Position numbers and translations under genes: made by a program. Source: Zizania palustris (lineage: Eukaryota > Streptophyta > Magnoliopsida > Poales > Poaceae). From it: a stretch of DNA of 64,000 bases. The notes under the pieces are model-generated. The model had not been told where the DNA came from. It saw nothing but the letters and a program-made list of their open reading frames with translations, and ran no database searches. Positions 10,073-21,425 of the stretch are shown here, piece by piece. The stretch is from assembly GCA_019279435.1 (NCBI GenBank), contig JAAALK010000287.1, positions 81,285,886-81,349,885 on the forward strand, read 5' to 3'. Position 1 is the first letter of the stretch. Every line of letters begins with the position of its first letter.

Positions 10073-11800
10073 CGTTATCACACACTTTGCTCTTCTGAGT
10101 TGAAGAGGCCATGAAACTAGAAAAGAGATTAAGAACAACAGAAATCATTCTTGCGAAATCAACAAAAATAACGAACAAATGAAGCAAAAATAAGTACCAT
10201 GTTTCATTTTGTTCTTGATTTTCCATTCTTTAGGGCAGAAGAACAAGAAGCAATGGCGCAACATTCTGAATGCACGACGCGACATGGTGGGTGGCTCTAG
10301 CACCCGCGCCCTCTGCGCGTCCACCAGCACAGGTCGTCGTGCCAACGCCTGTGCCGCGTGCCCCGCCCACGCATCCGTGCCTCAGAACGGCGCTCTGACA
10401 CTATCGCTTCCAACCGGTCCTCCGCTTGCGCATCAGCGCAAGTGCCAATCGCGGCACCTTGCGCACCCTCCGCGCTGCACCTAGCGTCCCGACGCGCGTC
10501 CGTGCAGCACTCAGCACCCTCGGCGCTCGCGCCTCTCTGTGCCCTTGGTGGCCCTCTACGCCTCTGGCCACCTCGCTCCCTTCACACCACTCTTGGCGGC
10601 CTGTAGCATCCATACCGCCCGCACCACAGTAGGTAGCCCACGGTGCACTCGATGGCCATGGCGCTTGCACCCTCGGCACCCACCTAAGCCCTAATCCCTG
10701 CCTCCCTACTGGCGGAGACTAGAAGAAAGGAAGCAGAATATGAAATGGTTGGTTAGTTTTTTTTCTTAAAGCCATTTCCGGCTAAAACCCATAATTTCAT
10801 CAGAAATAAAAAAAAACCAAAAAATCAATATCTTTTATTCTCGTATAGCATTTCATACAAATGTTGTATGGTATTGGTATTTCATACCTTAAGATTATTT
10901 TCTGTTTTATACATTTAGGACTACTACTGTATTTTTTTCCTATTTTGTAAATACATGTATAATGTTATTTACTTTTATTTGCCTCATGCAAATAATATAA
11001 ACATGTCATAAATGTGTATATATACATAATATATTATTTGGACATCAGCTTAAATAAATAATAATAAATGCTATTAAAATAGATGATTATTTTTATATAC
11101 CATTGGCATAACACAAGGTTAGAGACTATGACATCGGCTGTGACTGTCGTCCATGTCAATAGCGACAAGTTATCTTGTCTAATACTACGAGGTCTACACA
11201 TTTTTGGTGACTACCTTCAAAGTGATCGTGCCAAAAGTTTAATAACAAAGTCTATATGTTGATGATAATTAAAATTCCATTAGGAATATAATACAACATA
11301 TTAGCAACGATTTATCGTCTGTTTTAAGAAAGATCCACATTAGTGGTAAATCATAATCCATCATATTTAGCATTTTTACAGAATACAACATTTATAATTA
11401 ATTTACCCTCTTAGTAAATTAATGTATTTTTATAATGGACATGGGTAAAATTCCCACCAAGGAATTCATAGAATTTGCTCAACATGCAACAATTATATCA
11501 AAATCAATTTGATCTTTTGATAATTTATTGCTACCATTATAGAATAACTACTAAATACACCAACGAATCATATAAATAACAAATTTGCCACAATACTAGC
11601 TCATCTAAAATTCCTCATGGAACTTTATGACTAGTAATTTGTGTCATCCTACCCGAAGCTCCACATTAAATGACTCCTCATTCAAAATTTCAAGCCTATG
11701 ATAGATTATAACTATCATGTTCATACAATTTGATTTAAATATAAATTTTATTATCAACTAGTTTACAACTAAACTACAATTGATAAAACTTAAACACTTT
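10073..11800 (+). other. TE7 leader and lost gag start, with a GC-rich block
   Basis: The first 180 bp look like an ordinary leader. From 10255 to 10690 the composition switches to GC-rich, CpG-rich sequence (GCGC, CGCC phrases) with several overlapping open frames but no recognised domain. From 10740 to 11800 it returns to very AT-rich sequence in which gag should lie, yet no gag motif is readable. The GC block may be a captured host fragment or a normal GC-rich leader; I cannot tell. Confidence 0.4.
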
Positions 11801-12770
11801 ATGTTCATCATTCTAGGTATTGCTACTGTAGTACCGCCAGAAGAAGTACACAAAGTATTTTGAGTAAATATATATGGTACTTTAGGCAGACAAATATGAT
11901 GATTTTTTGATAAAAAAACATCAGAATCGCCCAACGGGCACTGCACCTTCACTGAAGTACATACCAATACTCAGAGTACCGCTAATTCTCATGGCAAAAA
12001 ATGGAACAATGTAAATTTTTCAAACGAAAGTGAATTTTTTTAAAAAAAAAGTAGCAAGGGAATATGATTGACCTAGGCAAATGTTCATTTAAACGATCAT
12101 GACAAAGACAAATCTCAGATTTGTCAAATAATATGATTGTACTATATCTCAAATCCATTGAGAAAAATAAGCAAGTTCAAAAAACAAGTTTGATACTCAC
12201 GTCAATGAAGAAAAAGTCGAGACTTGATTGTGGGATTTTCTCAAATATAGATGATATGATCATGTTGTATCATTTTAAAGATATGTTTGGGAATCTCAAA
12301 CAATTTTTTTAACATATTTCATATGTTAGCCTTTTTACTACAATAAATATTGTATATTCATTGTCACGTACATTTGACATCTACTAATGAAAAATGTATG
12401 TATATATTCTATATATACTCATATATATAGAAATATTTATAGGATCTTATGAGATGAAATATGAGGAAATTTGTTTAGTACATATTGGCTCTACTAACAC
12501 CATACTGTCCAAGCTAAAATATTTCCGAACTCTTCACGAGAAATATGGAAATATAATTCCTATCGTTGGATGTGATATATTAATTATGGGTTTAAACTTA
12601 GCCCAAATCACACTCCCTACAGGTACATAGTTAATTATCGAGGATGCACTCTTGTATCTTGACTCGACTTGTACGTTGCTCAATTACAATGACACCAGTC
12701 TTAATGGCTTAATCTCAAACGGAGCATAATTATTCCTCACTAAATCCAACAGATTTAACAAAGAAATAAT
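11800..12770 (+). pseudogene. TE7 gag C-terminus and protease remnants
   Basis: Near 11830-11950 a broken frame reads YRQKKYTKYFE and then KKHQNRPTGTAP, which matches the end of gag in small copia elements (tyrosine-rich helix, then RPTGTAPFPE). At 12470-12660 LVHIGSTNTILSKLKYF and ITLPTGT correspond to the protease/pre-integrase region, in which the catalytic D-S/T-G is replaced by H-I-G. A following LYLDSTCTLLNYND matches the 'DALLYPDSTRTLLSY' element. Many stops; not functional. Confidence 0.6.
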
Positions 12771-13059
12771 TGATCAAAATCCATATTTTCATCTGGTTTA
12801 TACTATACATACATCAAACTCATATCTTATATTGCCGTTTAAAATAATTTTTCAAAATCATGATAATTCAAGACTTGTCATAATCGCCTTGGTCACCCTG
12901 GAATAGGGATGATGTGAAAAATTATTAGAAATTATGTTGGTCACAACATAAATTTAGCAAGATTTCATCATCAGATTTTGTGTGTACTGTATGTGCCACC
13001 GGGAAATTAATTTTAAGATCATCATATCTTAAAGTTAAAATATGAACAACTTAATTTCC

Positions 13060-14044
13060 TTGAACATATTCAAGACGATATTTGTGGCCCTATACAATTA
13101 TTTTTGGGGCCATTTTGGTATTTTATGGTGCTCATAGAGGCATTTATCAATGGTCACACGTATATCTCTTATATATAAGAGACCATGTTTTTGCAAAATT
13201 AATAGCTCACATTATCAAATTATGAGCTAAAGTGCCTTGAACACAATTATATCCATCGGGATGGATAATGTTACTGCATTATGTTTATGTGCATTTAATG
13301 ATTGTTTTATGGCTCTAGGTATCAACCTAGACCATCTAGTACCGTATGTTCATATCCAAAATGGGCTTGTTGAATCTCTAATCAAGAGAAAAAAATTAAT
13401 TTCTATACCATTTTTACATAATTGAAAATTACCAACCTCTTGATGGGGTCATGTGGTCTTACACACCGTATATTTAATACAAATTAGACCAATTATATAT
13501 TATGCAACCTCTCTGTTGCAATTAGTACGTGGAAATCAACCAAGTATTTCCCATCTACGAATATTCGGTTGCACTGTATACGTACCGATATCACCACCGT
13601 AGCATACCTCTATGGCCCCATAGAAAATTAGACGTATATATCAGGTATCATTCACCGTCAATCATTAAATACCTACAACCCTTAACAGGGGATTTATTTA
13701 CTGCCAGGTATGCTAACTGTATCTTCGATGAAGATAATTTCCCGACATTAGGGGAAGATTTGTACCATAATAAATGCCAAGAAATTGATTGGAATGCCAC
13801 TGGTTTTCAATCATTAGACTCACATACTATAGAATCTGAACAAGAAGTTCGGAGAATAATAAATTTGCAACAACTTGCAAATAATCTGCCAGATGCATTT
13901 AATGACTATAAAGGTGTCACTAAATCTTATATTCCTGCAATTAATGCACCAGAAAGAGTTGAAATACCTAATCAAGCAACTCATCTCCCAAATCCTAAAA
14001 TCAGGGGGAGAGATCTTGTTGCAGAAAATGTTTCTCAAAAGTAA
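13060..14044 (+). pseudogene. TE7 integrase core and C-terminal linker
   Basis: Frames around 13070-13190 are heavily broken. At 13237-13425 GMDNVTALCLCAFNDC and PYVHIQNGLVESLIKR match the integrase DDE core (second Asp in MDN, catalytic Glu in the 'QNGLAES' block). At 13529-14044, 171 open codons carry WPHRKLDVYIRYHSPSI, TGDLFTARYANCIFDEDNFP and QQLANNLPDAFNDYKGV, the usual region between integrase and RT. The frame ends about 265 bp before RT similarity resumes. Confidence 0.75.
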
Positions 14045-14309
14045 TTAAAAAAACAAAGGAAGATATCTTCTAAAACAGTAAATGAAATTCAACCTTCTGT
14101 TAAAAGACACCAAACGGATGATTCTCATCCTAAATCTAGCATAAATGGGTGCACCAATACAAATGCTAGAACATCGGAAATACCTAACTCTATAAATATG
14201 GGAAATACTCAAGAGTTATATAAATATCTACAAATTACATTAATTCAGGAGAATCTTATAATAGAAAGACTACAATTGTCGACATATATTTTCCTCAAAT
14301 ATAGCTAAA

Positions 14310-15870
14310 AACCTCGAGGAAGATCCAGAACCTAAGACCGTGGCAGAGTGCCTTAAGCGCTCAGACTAGATCAAATGGAAAGAAGCTATTGAGAAAGAAT
14401 TGAGCTCGCTAAGGAAAAGAGAGGTATTTACATCAATAATACCTACTCCTCAAAATGTTTCCCCCGTTGAATCGAAATGGATTTTTGTTCATAAAAGAAA
14501 TGAAAACAATAAGGTGGTGAGATACAAAGCGATACTTGTAGCATAAGGGTTCACGCAAAGACCCAACATCGATTATGATGAAACATATTCTCTAGTTATA
14601 AGTGGAATAATATTCCAATATTTCATATCATTGGCAGTACAAGTGAATTTATCCATGCAGTTAATGGATGTTGTGACCACATACTTATATGGGTCATTGG
14701 ATTCATACATTTACATGAAAGTTCCTGAAAGACTTGATATTCTGAATCCAAATATAAATCACAACAAATTTTGTGTAAAATTACAAAAGTCACTATATGG
14801 CTTAAAACAGTCGGGTAGAATGTGGTACAATCGGCTAAGTGAATTCCTTCTTCAGAAGGATTACTCTAACAACGATGATTGTCCTTGTGTATTTATAAAA
14901 AGATCCATCACTAGATTTTGTATTATTTCAGTATATGTTGATGATCTCAACATCATTGGAACTACATAAGATATTATAGAAGCTAGCAATCATCTTAAAG
15001 ACAAAATTTGAAATGAAGGATTTAGGTAAAACTAAATTCTGTTTGGGTTTACAACTTGAGCATATTCCATCAGAAATATTAATTCACCAATCTGCATATA
15101 TCAAAAAAATATTGCAAAAGTTTAATATGGATAAATCATATCCATCAAAGACCTCCATGGTCGTTCGATCTCTAGAAATGTACAAAGATCCATTCCGACC
15201 TAGAGAAGAATGTGAAGAATTATTATTGGGACCTGATGTTCCATATCTAAGTATCATAGGAGCACTTATGTATCTAACAAATTGTACCAGATCGAACATT
15301 GCATTTGCAATAAATTTGTTGGCTAGACATAGTGTAGCACCAATTAAAAGGCATTTTGTTGAGGCAAAACAAATCTTAAGATATCTAAATGGTACAAGAG
15401 ATCTTGGTTTATTTTATCAGAAAAATCAATACTTGTCCATGATAAGATATATCGATGTTGGATATATGTCTGGTCAACATAATGCCAGATCAAAAACATG
15501 ATTTGTTTTCCTATATGGGGTACTTCCATTTCATGAAAATCATCAAAGCAAACTCTTGTTGCTATCTCCACTAAACATTATGAAATAAAACCCTATATGA
15601 AGCTTCATACGAATGTGTATGACTTCGCAGAATGATTAACTATTTTCAAGGATCATGTAATGTTGATTCATTAGAATCATCCACAATAATCTATGAAGAT
15701 AATGTTGTTTGCATTACTCAAATGTAGACATGTTATATTGAAACAATATAACTAAGCATATAGCTCCCAAAAAATTTTTCCGACACGAGCTGAGAAAATA
15801 ACTATTTTGCAAACGAAATCATTTAATAATCTAGCAGATTTTTTCACAAAATCGCTACCAATATCAAAAT
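14310..15870 (+). pseudogene. TE7 reverse transcriptase / RNase H
   Basis: RT begins with AECLKRSDXIKWKEAI-type sequence near 14345, followed by WIFVHKRNENN, MQLMDVVTTYLYGSLD (first Asp region), LYGLKQSGRMWYNRLSEFL and VYVDDLNIIG (catalytic YVDD) at about 14930-14960. A stop after IIGTT splits it; the second part, 15013-15501, has KFCLGLQLEHIPS, VPYLSIIGALMYLTNCTRSNIAFA and YLNGTRDLGLFY. RNase H is barely readable (YIDVGYMSG) to about 15870. At least five stops or shifts are present, so no active enzyme. Confidence 0.85.
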
Positions 15871-16150
15871 TCTAGAAATGTATTTGAGAAATTGGTATGC
15901 GGAGATTTCGTGAATTGCAAAATTCAGGGGAAGCATTCTTCTAAAGAAATATTCTATTTACAATCATTAGATCATTTAAATTGCACTATTTTTTCCTTTA
16001 TAAGTTTTACTCTCAAGTTTTCTTATAAAGGTTTTTAACGAGGCAATGTTAATATAACAACAATATACTATAGATTTTCTCCGAAATTTTTGCCACTGGG
16101 TTTTTATAGGAGTTTTTAAGATATATGATATCAATCATATTTAGAAGATC

Positions 16151-16163
16151 GATCAAGGGGGAG
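16151..16163 (+). promoter_or_regulatory. Polypurine tract of TE7
   Basis: GATCAAGGGGGAG directly precedes the 3' LTR start at 16164; it would prime plus-strand DNA synthesis. Confidence 0.8.
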
Positions 16164-16398
16164 TGTTGAGACGTGATCTCATCATTGTGAAGAGACACCA
16201 AACCAAAGGTTGTGTTTGTTCGCGACTGGTTGCATCCGTTCGTGAAAGGTTGTGTCCATTGGGCTATAACCGCTCGTGTCTCTTCACCTCTATAAATTCT
16301 CGTTGTATTGTACAATCAAATCAATCAATAAAGAGATTCATTGTTTTTCATTTTTCTTTACATTTTTCTATGTTCTTCATTTTTTTCTACTTGTAGCA
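16164..16398 (+). repeat. 3' LTR of TE7
   Basis: A 235-bp LTR, TGTTGAGACGTGATC...TACTTGTAGCA, about 90% identical by eye to 9840-10072. It is followed by the target duplication ATATT. Confidence 0.9.
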
Positions 16399-16403
16399 AT
16401 ATT

Positions 16404-17437
16404 ATTCCCAAATTCCAGCATCTCGTTTCTTCGGCCTGGCTGCGGTGGTGGCGTCTGTGCTCCTCAGGCTCATGCACCACCTGCGCCTTGGAGGGGCTGC
16501 TCCGCCACCTGCGCCTACGCCGGACGCCGACAAAAGCCGGGCGAACGTCCCTTCCTCTACGAGAAGCAGGTGAGATAGCTTTTATGCAACTAGCTCTCTC
16601 TTCGATTCTCTTAGGGCGAATGCGGTGCGCTGGCCCGCAAAGTAACTGTTCTGGAGCTTGGAGGAGATGTGTACGGAGACTAGGGATTAACTCTGCTCTT
16701 CCTAATTTGTTAAACTTGACAGATGACAATAGCACATTGCTTCGACTAGTACTGATTGGGAGGACCGACATATCAACTCACAACTGCTACTGATTTGGGG
16801 GATTGTGACCTTTTTTTACCCAACTATTTCCTCTAATGTTCAGGCATGCACTTTAGAAGACGGTTAGAAGCACTTATCAAGCAAATTTCCAGTTTCTGCA
16901 CATTTCATTCAGTTGTTTTAGTTCTGCTAACTTCAGTCCATGTAACTTTACTGCTTTTGCAAACTTTCAGGGCTAAAAAGTATCCTATAAAACTAGAAAG
17001 CAAGGACTATCAAATTTATAATGGACGCAAGGCATGCTATCTTTATGCTGACACTTCCTGGGAGAAGGAATCATGGTGTAAAGCACTTCATCTTGCAGCT
17101 ACTACTGACAAGGAAAATATTAATTGGCCTGCCAAGTTGAGTGAGGAGTTCTGTAATTACATGTCATCATTAAATTTGGAATATCCATGTTTCCTAAAGC
17201 CCACAGTACTTTCTGGCGAGAACCATGAGGTCATGTGGACAGGACAATAAAGATTGATGGGTCTTCCAAGGTCCGTCTTTTCATAAAAAAAAGTTGGCAA
17301 AGAAGACATCTACAAAGATTGCCTTAGAGGATAAAACAAGTTCTAGATCATCTACACAAGGGGAAAGAAAGATATTGGGTAAACTACGCAGCTATCAGGG
17401 CGCACCATTCAAGTCACCGGTTGCAAGAGAGGACAAG
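16404..17437 (+). pseudogene. TEX2-like (PH / SMP-domain lipid-transfer family) host gene relic
   Basis: Exon 1 relic (to 16569) encodes a hydrophobic start (GLAAVVASVLL), a Pro/Ala-rich stretch and, after a frameshift, GERPFLYEKQ, ending at a CAG|GTGAG donor. After intron-like sequence a TTTCAG acceptor at 16970 opens an exon with KKYPIKLESKDYQIYNG, ACYLYADTSWEKESWCKAL and SSLNLEYPCFLKPTVLSGE. These match the PH-domain region of plant proteins related to mammalian TEX2, predicted ER lipid-transfer proteins with an SMP domain. The sequence continues, after frameshifts at about 17232 and 17288, with DGSSKVRLFIKK and ERKILGKLRSYQGAP, ending at AAG|GTATAA (17437). The exon that should lie between (WILEPE-type) and the SMP domain are missing. 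Retained introns mean a genomic fragment, not a processed copy. Confidence 0.7.
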
Positions 17438-17479
17438 GTATAAACGAATATTTTGCCTTAGATTATATTTAGAGGAAAT
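17438..17479 (+). other. Intron-like spacer after TEX2 exon relic
   Basis: AT-rich sequence beginning with a GTATAA donor; it ends at about 17479 in the LTR-like remnant. Nothing else is visible. Confidence 0.3.
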
Positions 17480-17844
17480 AGTAGGCCGGATTCCCAACTC
17501 ACGGTGACATGGAGGCGCTATCCTGGCATCAGCAATGCCTAGGCTAAACCCTGGCCGAACCAGGAGAAGTCCCTATCAAAACTAATCTCTGGAGCTAGTA
17601 TCCCCTGCCTTCGGTCTATATAGGACCAAAGCTAACTAACAAAACAAATCGTATCCCTAACAAATAGCTAACAACTTATAGATAAAGATAAACTAACAAC
17701 GAGATAGAGATAAACTAATCCTAACAGCTAAAACAGAAATCAGGATTATAACTAGTCTGCTACAGAAATCACGGTCTTGCCAAAAAGTTCATTGCTCTTT
17801 GAATTCCACCCCTCGGCGGCAAATTGGCCGATAGTGTTTCAACA
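17480..17844 (-). mobile_element. LTR-like remnant (copia type), minus strand
   Basis: On the minus strand the segment begins TGTTGAAACACTATCGGCC at 17844, contains CCTATATAGACCG near 17620 (TATA-like), and has repeated GTTAGCTA/GTTAGTTTATC phrases, typical of copia LTRs. The far end is not defined, and the right flank CGCTT has no matching copy on the left, so solo-LTR status is unproved. It separates the TEX2 relic from the truncated Tat element TE9. Confidence 0.4.
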
Positions 17845-20180
17845 CGCTTCGGAGGGTGAGCTCCGAACTCTAGGTAAGACTTCGATTCTCCTGCAATAAT
17901 ATGTTAGATGAAGAAATAACATACTTATAATATGTTACCTTTTTTCAGTGGCTCCACTGGTGTTAGCCCCGGAGCAGATAGCACGGGCCACCGAACGGGT
18001 CCTCGGAGCCCCTACGGTGGATGAAAGGCATAAGAGGATGGAGATGGTGGGGAGATGGGAGCGCTCCAACCGGGTGTGGGCAGCCATCAGGAAGGTACCT
18101 CCTGCTCTGCCAGATTTCAAACCGGCCGGAGCGGCCCCTCGGAAGAGGAAGGCCATCGACGAGACCTCAAAGAAGGCCAGCAAAACCCCCATCAAGAAGG
18201 GGAATAAAGTAGCAAAAATCCCCCCTCAGTTGACCCTGGCTTCATCTACCTCGTCCCTAGGCATTCGGAGCTAGGCTTCGAATGACTCCGGGAGCAAAGG
18301 CTCCGGAAGCAAGGGCTCTGACGTCCAACTAGCGAAGGACTTCGAGAACTATCTTATGGAAGGCGATGAAGACGAAGAAGGGGCCCAACCGAAGCTTCTG
18401 CTCGAGAGGCTGTGGTGGCAGACACGGCACACACCCCAACGCCTGCTGTCCCCAACTCACCCATAGCTGGGGTGATTACGGCGGAGGTTGAAGCTCAAGC
18501 GACAACTACACCGGAAAGAACTTCGGAGGACGACCTCGACGAGATCCTCCGGATGTACGAAGTCTTGGAGGACCCGACCATTTTACCTCAAGGTACCTCC
18601 GAAGGTATACTTCGAAACTTTTGATTTGTTCAATTCCTGCAACAGTTATTACTCGTGAATGTTCACCAAATACCTTACTGTTGTAGGCGTATGAAAGGGC
18701 GACGAAGCCCTGGCCACAAACGAAGCTCCCGCCCCTTCTGAGGTTGCTGCTTCGATGGACACCTCTGCTCCACTGAACGCCTCGGCTCCATGGGACGCTC
18801 CGGCTCCGGTGGCAGGGGCCGTAAACACCGATGTAGCTCCGATGGTAGGGGCCAGCTCCACCGACGTCGCTCTGGTCGAAGGGACAGCTGCCGAAGGAGG
18901 AGCTACCTCCGCCGAAGTCGAGCCTCCAGCCTTTGTGCCGGGGAGGGGAAAGAGCATATCAAGCCTCGGACTCCCTCCCGCTCTGACGATGACACCCTCT
19001 TCCAACGAGCCTTCAGCAAGCAACTCAGAGGAAGAGGCAACGGTAGACGACCGCCAAGCTCTGTCTTGGCTTCCTTTGCTGTCTCCTTTCCTAGAGCAAC
19101 GGATGGGCCTCCGGGCGCTTCTGGAGCCCTTGGTAGAGAAAGGCCAGGAAGTCATCAACTCTGACTTGGTCTCCATCTTGAGCAAAGCCAGGGCCCTGAG
19201 CTTAACTTAGCCCTCGAGAGGGCTGCCCTTCAGGTATAAAAAGCACCACAAATATTTCCAATTAACAATTGTAAATACTTGGTACTTACTTGCTCCTCTT
19301 GCAGCAATTTGTCCTTGCTAGAGCAGCAGCGACTTCCAACGAAGTCGAAACTAACTGACTCAAGAGGAAGGTTACCACCCTCCAAACCTCACTTAAGGGA
19401 TCCGAAGAGAAAACACTTCGGTTGGAGGAAGAGGTCCTTGAAGAACGGAGGGCTAGGGCCGAAGCCGACGAAGCCCTCCGACCTGAAAGGCAGAACAGTG
19501 GCACACTCTGAACTTCAGCCCAAGAGGCTGAAGCCGAGTGCTTGGTGCTCCGAGCGGAGGTCGAGAAGCTTCGGTAGGCGGTGGCTACTTCGAGCACTCA
19601 ATTGGTAGAGCTCCAAGGCTCCCTCAAGCAGGCGATGGCTCAGAAAAGCTCCCTGCTGTCCTAGATGGCCGAAGTATCTGCTACTGCTGCGGGGCTGGAG
19701 GCGGCAGAAAAGAAGAATTCCCTTGTAGTGGAGCGTACCTTGGATGCCCTTCAGGGTACCTTGGAATATTTTCACACCATGTGCCCTTCGTCTTCTGCTG
19801 TGGCCAGTGAGTCCCTCGATTGGAAGCTGAAGAGGATTCAAGTGGCAACGTCGCTGATGATGGGCTCCGGTGTCCGGTACGGAGAGATCTCTGGACAGTG
19901 CGCTGGAATCGGAGTCCTCCATCACCTCGAAGCCCTTCGAATTCCTATCACTCTGGTCAGGGGTTCGACACCTGGAACTTTTGCCTCCGAGAACTTGCTG
20001 CATCCTTCGCCAGATGTAGCTTCTGCTTGGGAAGTTTTCTGGTCAACCTGGAAAATGGACCACAAAGCTGCAGCTAAAGCCTGGATCGACGAGGCCCATC
20101 GGCAGAAGCAAGCACAAACAAGGCCACCACTTCTAGCTTCGCCGGCTCCGACACCTCCTGCTCCACCAACCGACCCGTAG
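17845..20180 (+). pseudogene. Antisense accessory ORF of TE9, C-terminal part (coiled coil)
   Basis: This lies opposite to gag-pol and has apparent introns. An exon end (CTCTAG|GTAAGA, 17870) is followed by an acceptor TTTTTCAG (17948). The next exon encodes ERVLGAPTVDERHKRM, a basic linker (PRKRKAIDE) and an acidic stretch, to about 18593. Another acceptor near 18686 opens a Ala/Pro/Ser-rich segment and EEEATVDD. A third, CTTGCAG near 19305, opens a long coiled coil (Glu/Leu/Ala-rich heptads, about 19310-19750), then PSPDVASAWEVFWSTW and the stop at 20180. This is the downstream half of the gene type seen at 7110-8185; the Transposase_28 half is absent. Stops at 18272, 19355, 19510, 19576 and 19662 make it a pseudogene. 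Role unknown. Confidence 0.65.
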
Positions 20181-20280
20181 GTCTAGCTCATAGGGCACTT
20201 AATTATGTATAAGAAATCTTGTAAAGCCCTTTGCATTAATGAAAAGTTTATAAACGAAGAACTTGTTCGGGTGTTTTATT

Positions 20281-20640
20281 CTTTTAGGTTCTGTCATGTC
20301 CTTCAGAGCCTGACTTCGAAATACTAGAAATTACCGAAGGGCTCCGTCGACAATGGTCAGTCCTTGAGAGCTTACAGCCTTACCGTCGTTCCCGCTTCTC
20401 TGTTCCTCGCGGAGATAAAGGAGAGGTAACCCTCGAAGTTTGTCAAGAAGTCTTAACTTACATCAAGGAGGAGGAAAAAGAGAAGACATCCTCATCCTTC
20501 GAGTATATAGATTGGTCCGACTAGGAGTATCAGGCCGAAGACCCTGCGGAGGCTATCTCCGAAAGGCTTCTGACTTGGGCCGAGCTTCAAGAGGAGCAGA
20601 AGAAACTGCGAGCTTCGAAGAAGAAAAGAAGCACTAGAAC
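20281..20640 (+). other. Unrecognised short ORF between accessory ORF and tandem array
   Basis: A plus-strand frame at about 20290-20523 reads PDFEILEITEGLRRQW, RFSVPRGDKGEVTLEV and a charged Lys/Glu-rich tail, then a TAG at 20521 and a second open piece (EDPAEAISERLLTWAELQ) to about 20640. I do not recognise a family. It has the same orientation as the accessory ORF and could be its last exon or a second small gene. Regular codon texture over about 115 codons with one stop suggests past coding use. Confidence 0.4.
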
Positions 20641-21044
20641 TAATAAGACAATCTTGGTGGCTTCGAGCTCCGAAGGTCAAAGTAGCCGTAGAAGTAGCTC
20701 TAGAGGCTGAACGGGTCTCTAATTTTACCTAGGCTTAGACCAAAATTTCTCTTAATGTAAAAGTATGACAAATTAATATGAATTGCACCGGAAGCATCTT
20801 GTTGTTCTTTACCCTCCTACCCCACCTTGTGGGTGTGGGACCTTACGCGTTGCAATAAGGTCCGTCGGACACAATGACGTGCACAACAATCTGATGCTTC
20901 GCACAACACTTAATAACCATATTTTACCTTTTCGTAGAGTTCTTCGAACATACGTTCGTATTATGAGTTTTGTAAGTTTCGAAGCTGAATTTATATTTGC
21001 AGGCTCCTATACTAGTCGGTTGGGACTTTAAAAGTGTCTCATTG
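20641..21044. other. Non-coding spacer of TE9
   Basis: About 400 bp, with low-complexity CTTCGA-rich phrases and no gene. It leads into the tandem array. Confidence 0.4.
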
Positions 21045-21425
21045 GTCGGAGCCTTGAAACCTTATTGCTTGGTCACCTTCGACTCTTTTACAGATGCTTT
21101 GAACCTGGAGGCTGGAAATCTGTTTATTTTTAAAGTCCTTAGACTCTTTTATGGATCCTAACAAGCCGGAGCCTGGAACTCGTAGGCTGGCCACCTTCGA
21201 CTCTTTTATAGATGCTTCGAACCCAGAGGCCGGAAATCTGTTCTTTTAAAGTCCTTAGACTCTTCTACGGATCCTAACAAGCTGGAGCCTGGAATCCGTA
21301 GGCTGGCCATCTTCGGCTCTTGTATGCATGCTTCGAACTCGGAGGCTGGAAATCTGTTCATTTAAAGTCCTTAGACTCTTCTACGGATCCTAACAAGCCG
21401 GAGCCTGGAATCCGTAGGCTAGCAG
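21045..21425. repeat. 116-bp tandem array in TE9 3' region
   Basis: The anchor GTCCTTAGACTCTT recurs at 21135, 21251 and 21367, exactly 116 bp apart, giving about 3.3 copies. Each unit is itself two diverged halves of about 58 bp (each with GACTCTT...GGA...GCCTGGAA-type sequence). A related 60-bp array lies at 48958-49210 on the other strand orientation, in the same position of another Tat element. Confidence 0.85.

Larger units (their letters stand above)
9840..16398 (+). mobile_element. Complete but decayed Ty1/copia element TE7
   Basis: The 6559-bp element has two LTRs (233 and 235 bp), a polypurine tract before the 3' LTR, and a perfect 5-bp target duplication ATATT at 9835-9839 and 16399-16403. 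The order gag, protease, integrase, RT, RNase H is copia-type. Hand alignment of the LTRs gives roughly 90% identity, implying an insertion several million years old under usual grass rates (inference). The coding sequence is AT-rich and full of stops. It landed directly upstream of the TEX2-like exon relic. Confidence 0.9.

Noticed and set aside
10209..10680. Overlapping GC-rich ORFs on both strands as a host gene
   Set aside because: No domain, no splice structure and equal openness on several frames, as expected from GC-rich sequence with few stops.
21045..21425. CRISPR-like array
   Set aside because: Units are contiguous 116-bp tandem repeats without unique spacers and lie in a plant retroelement.
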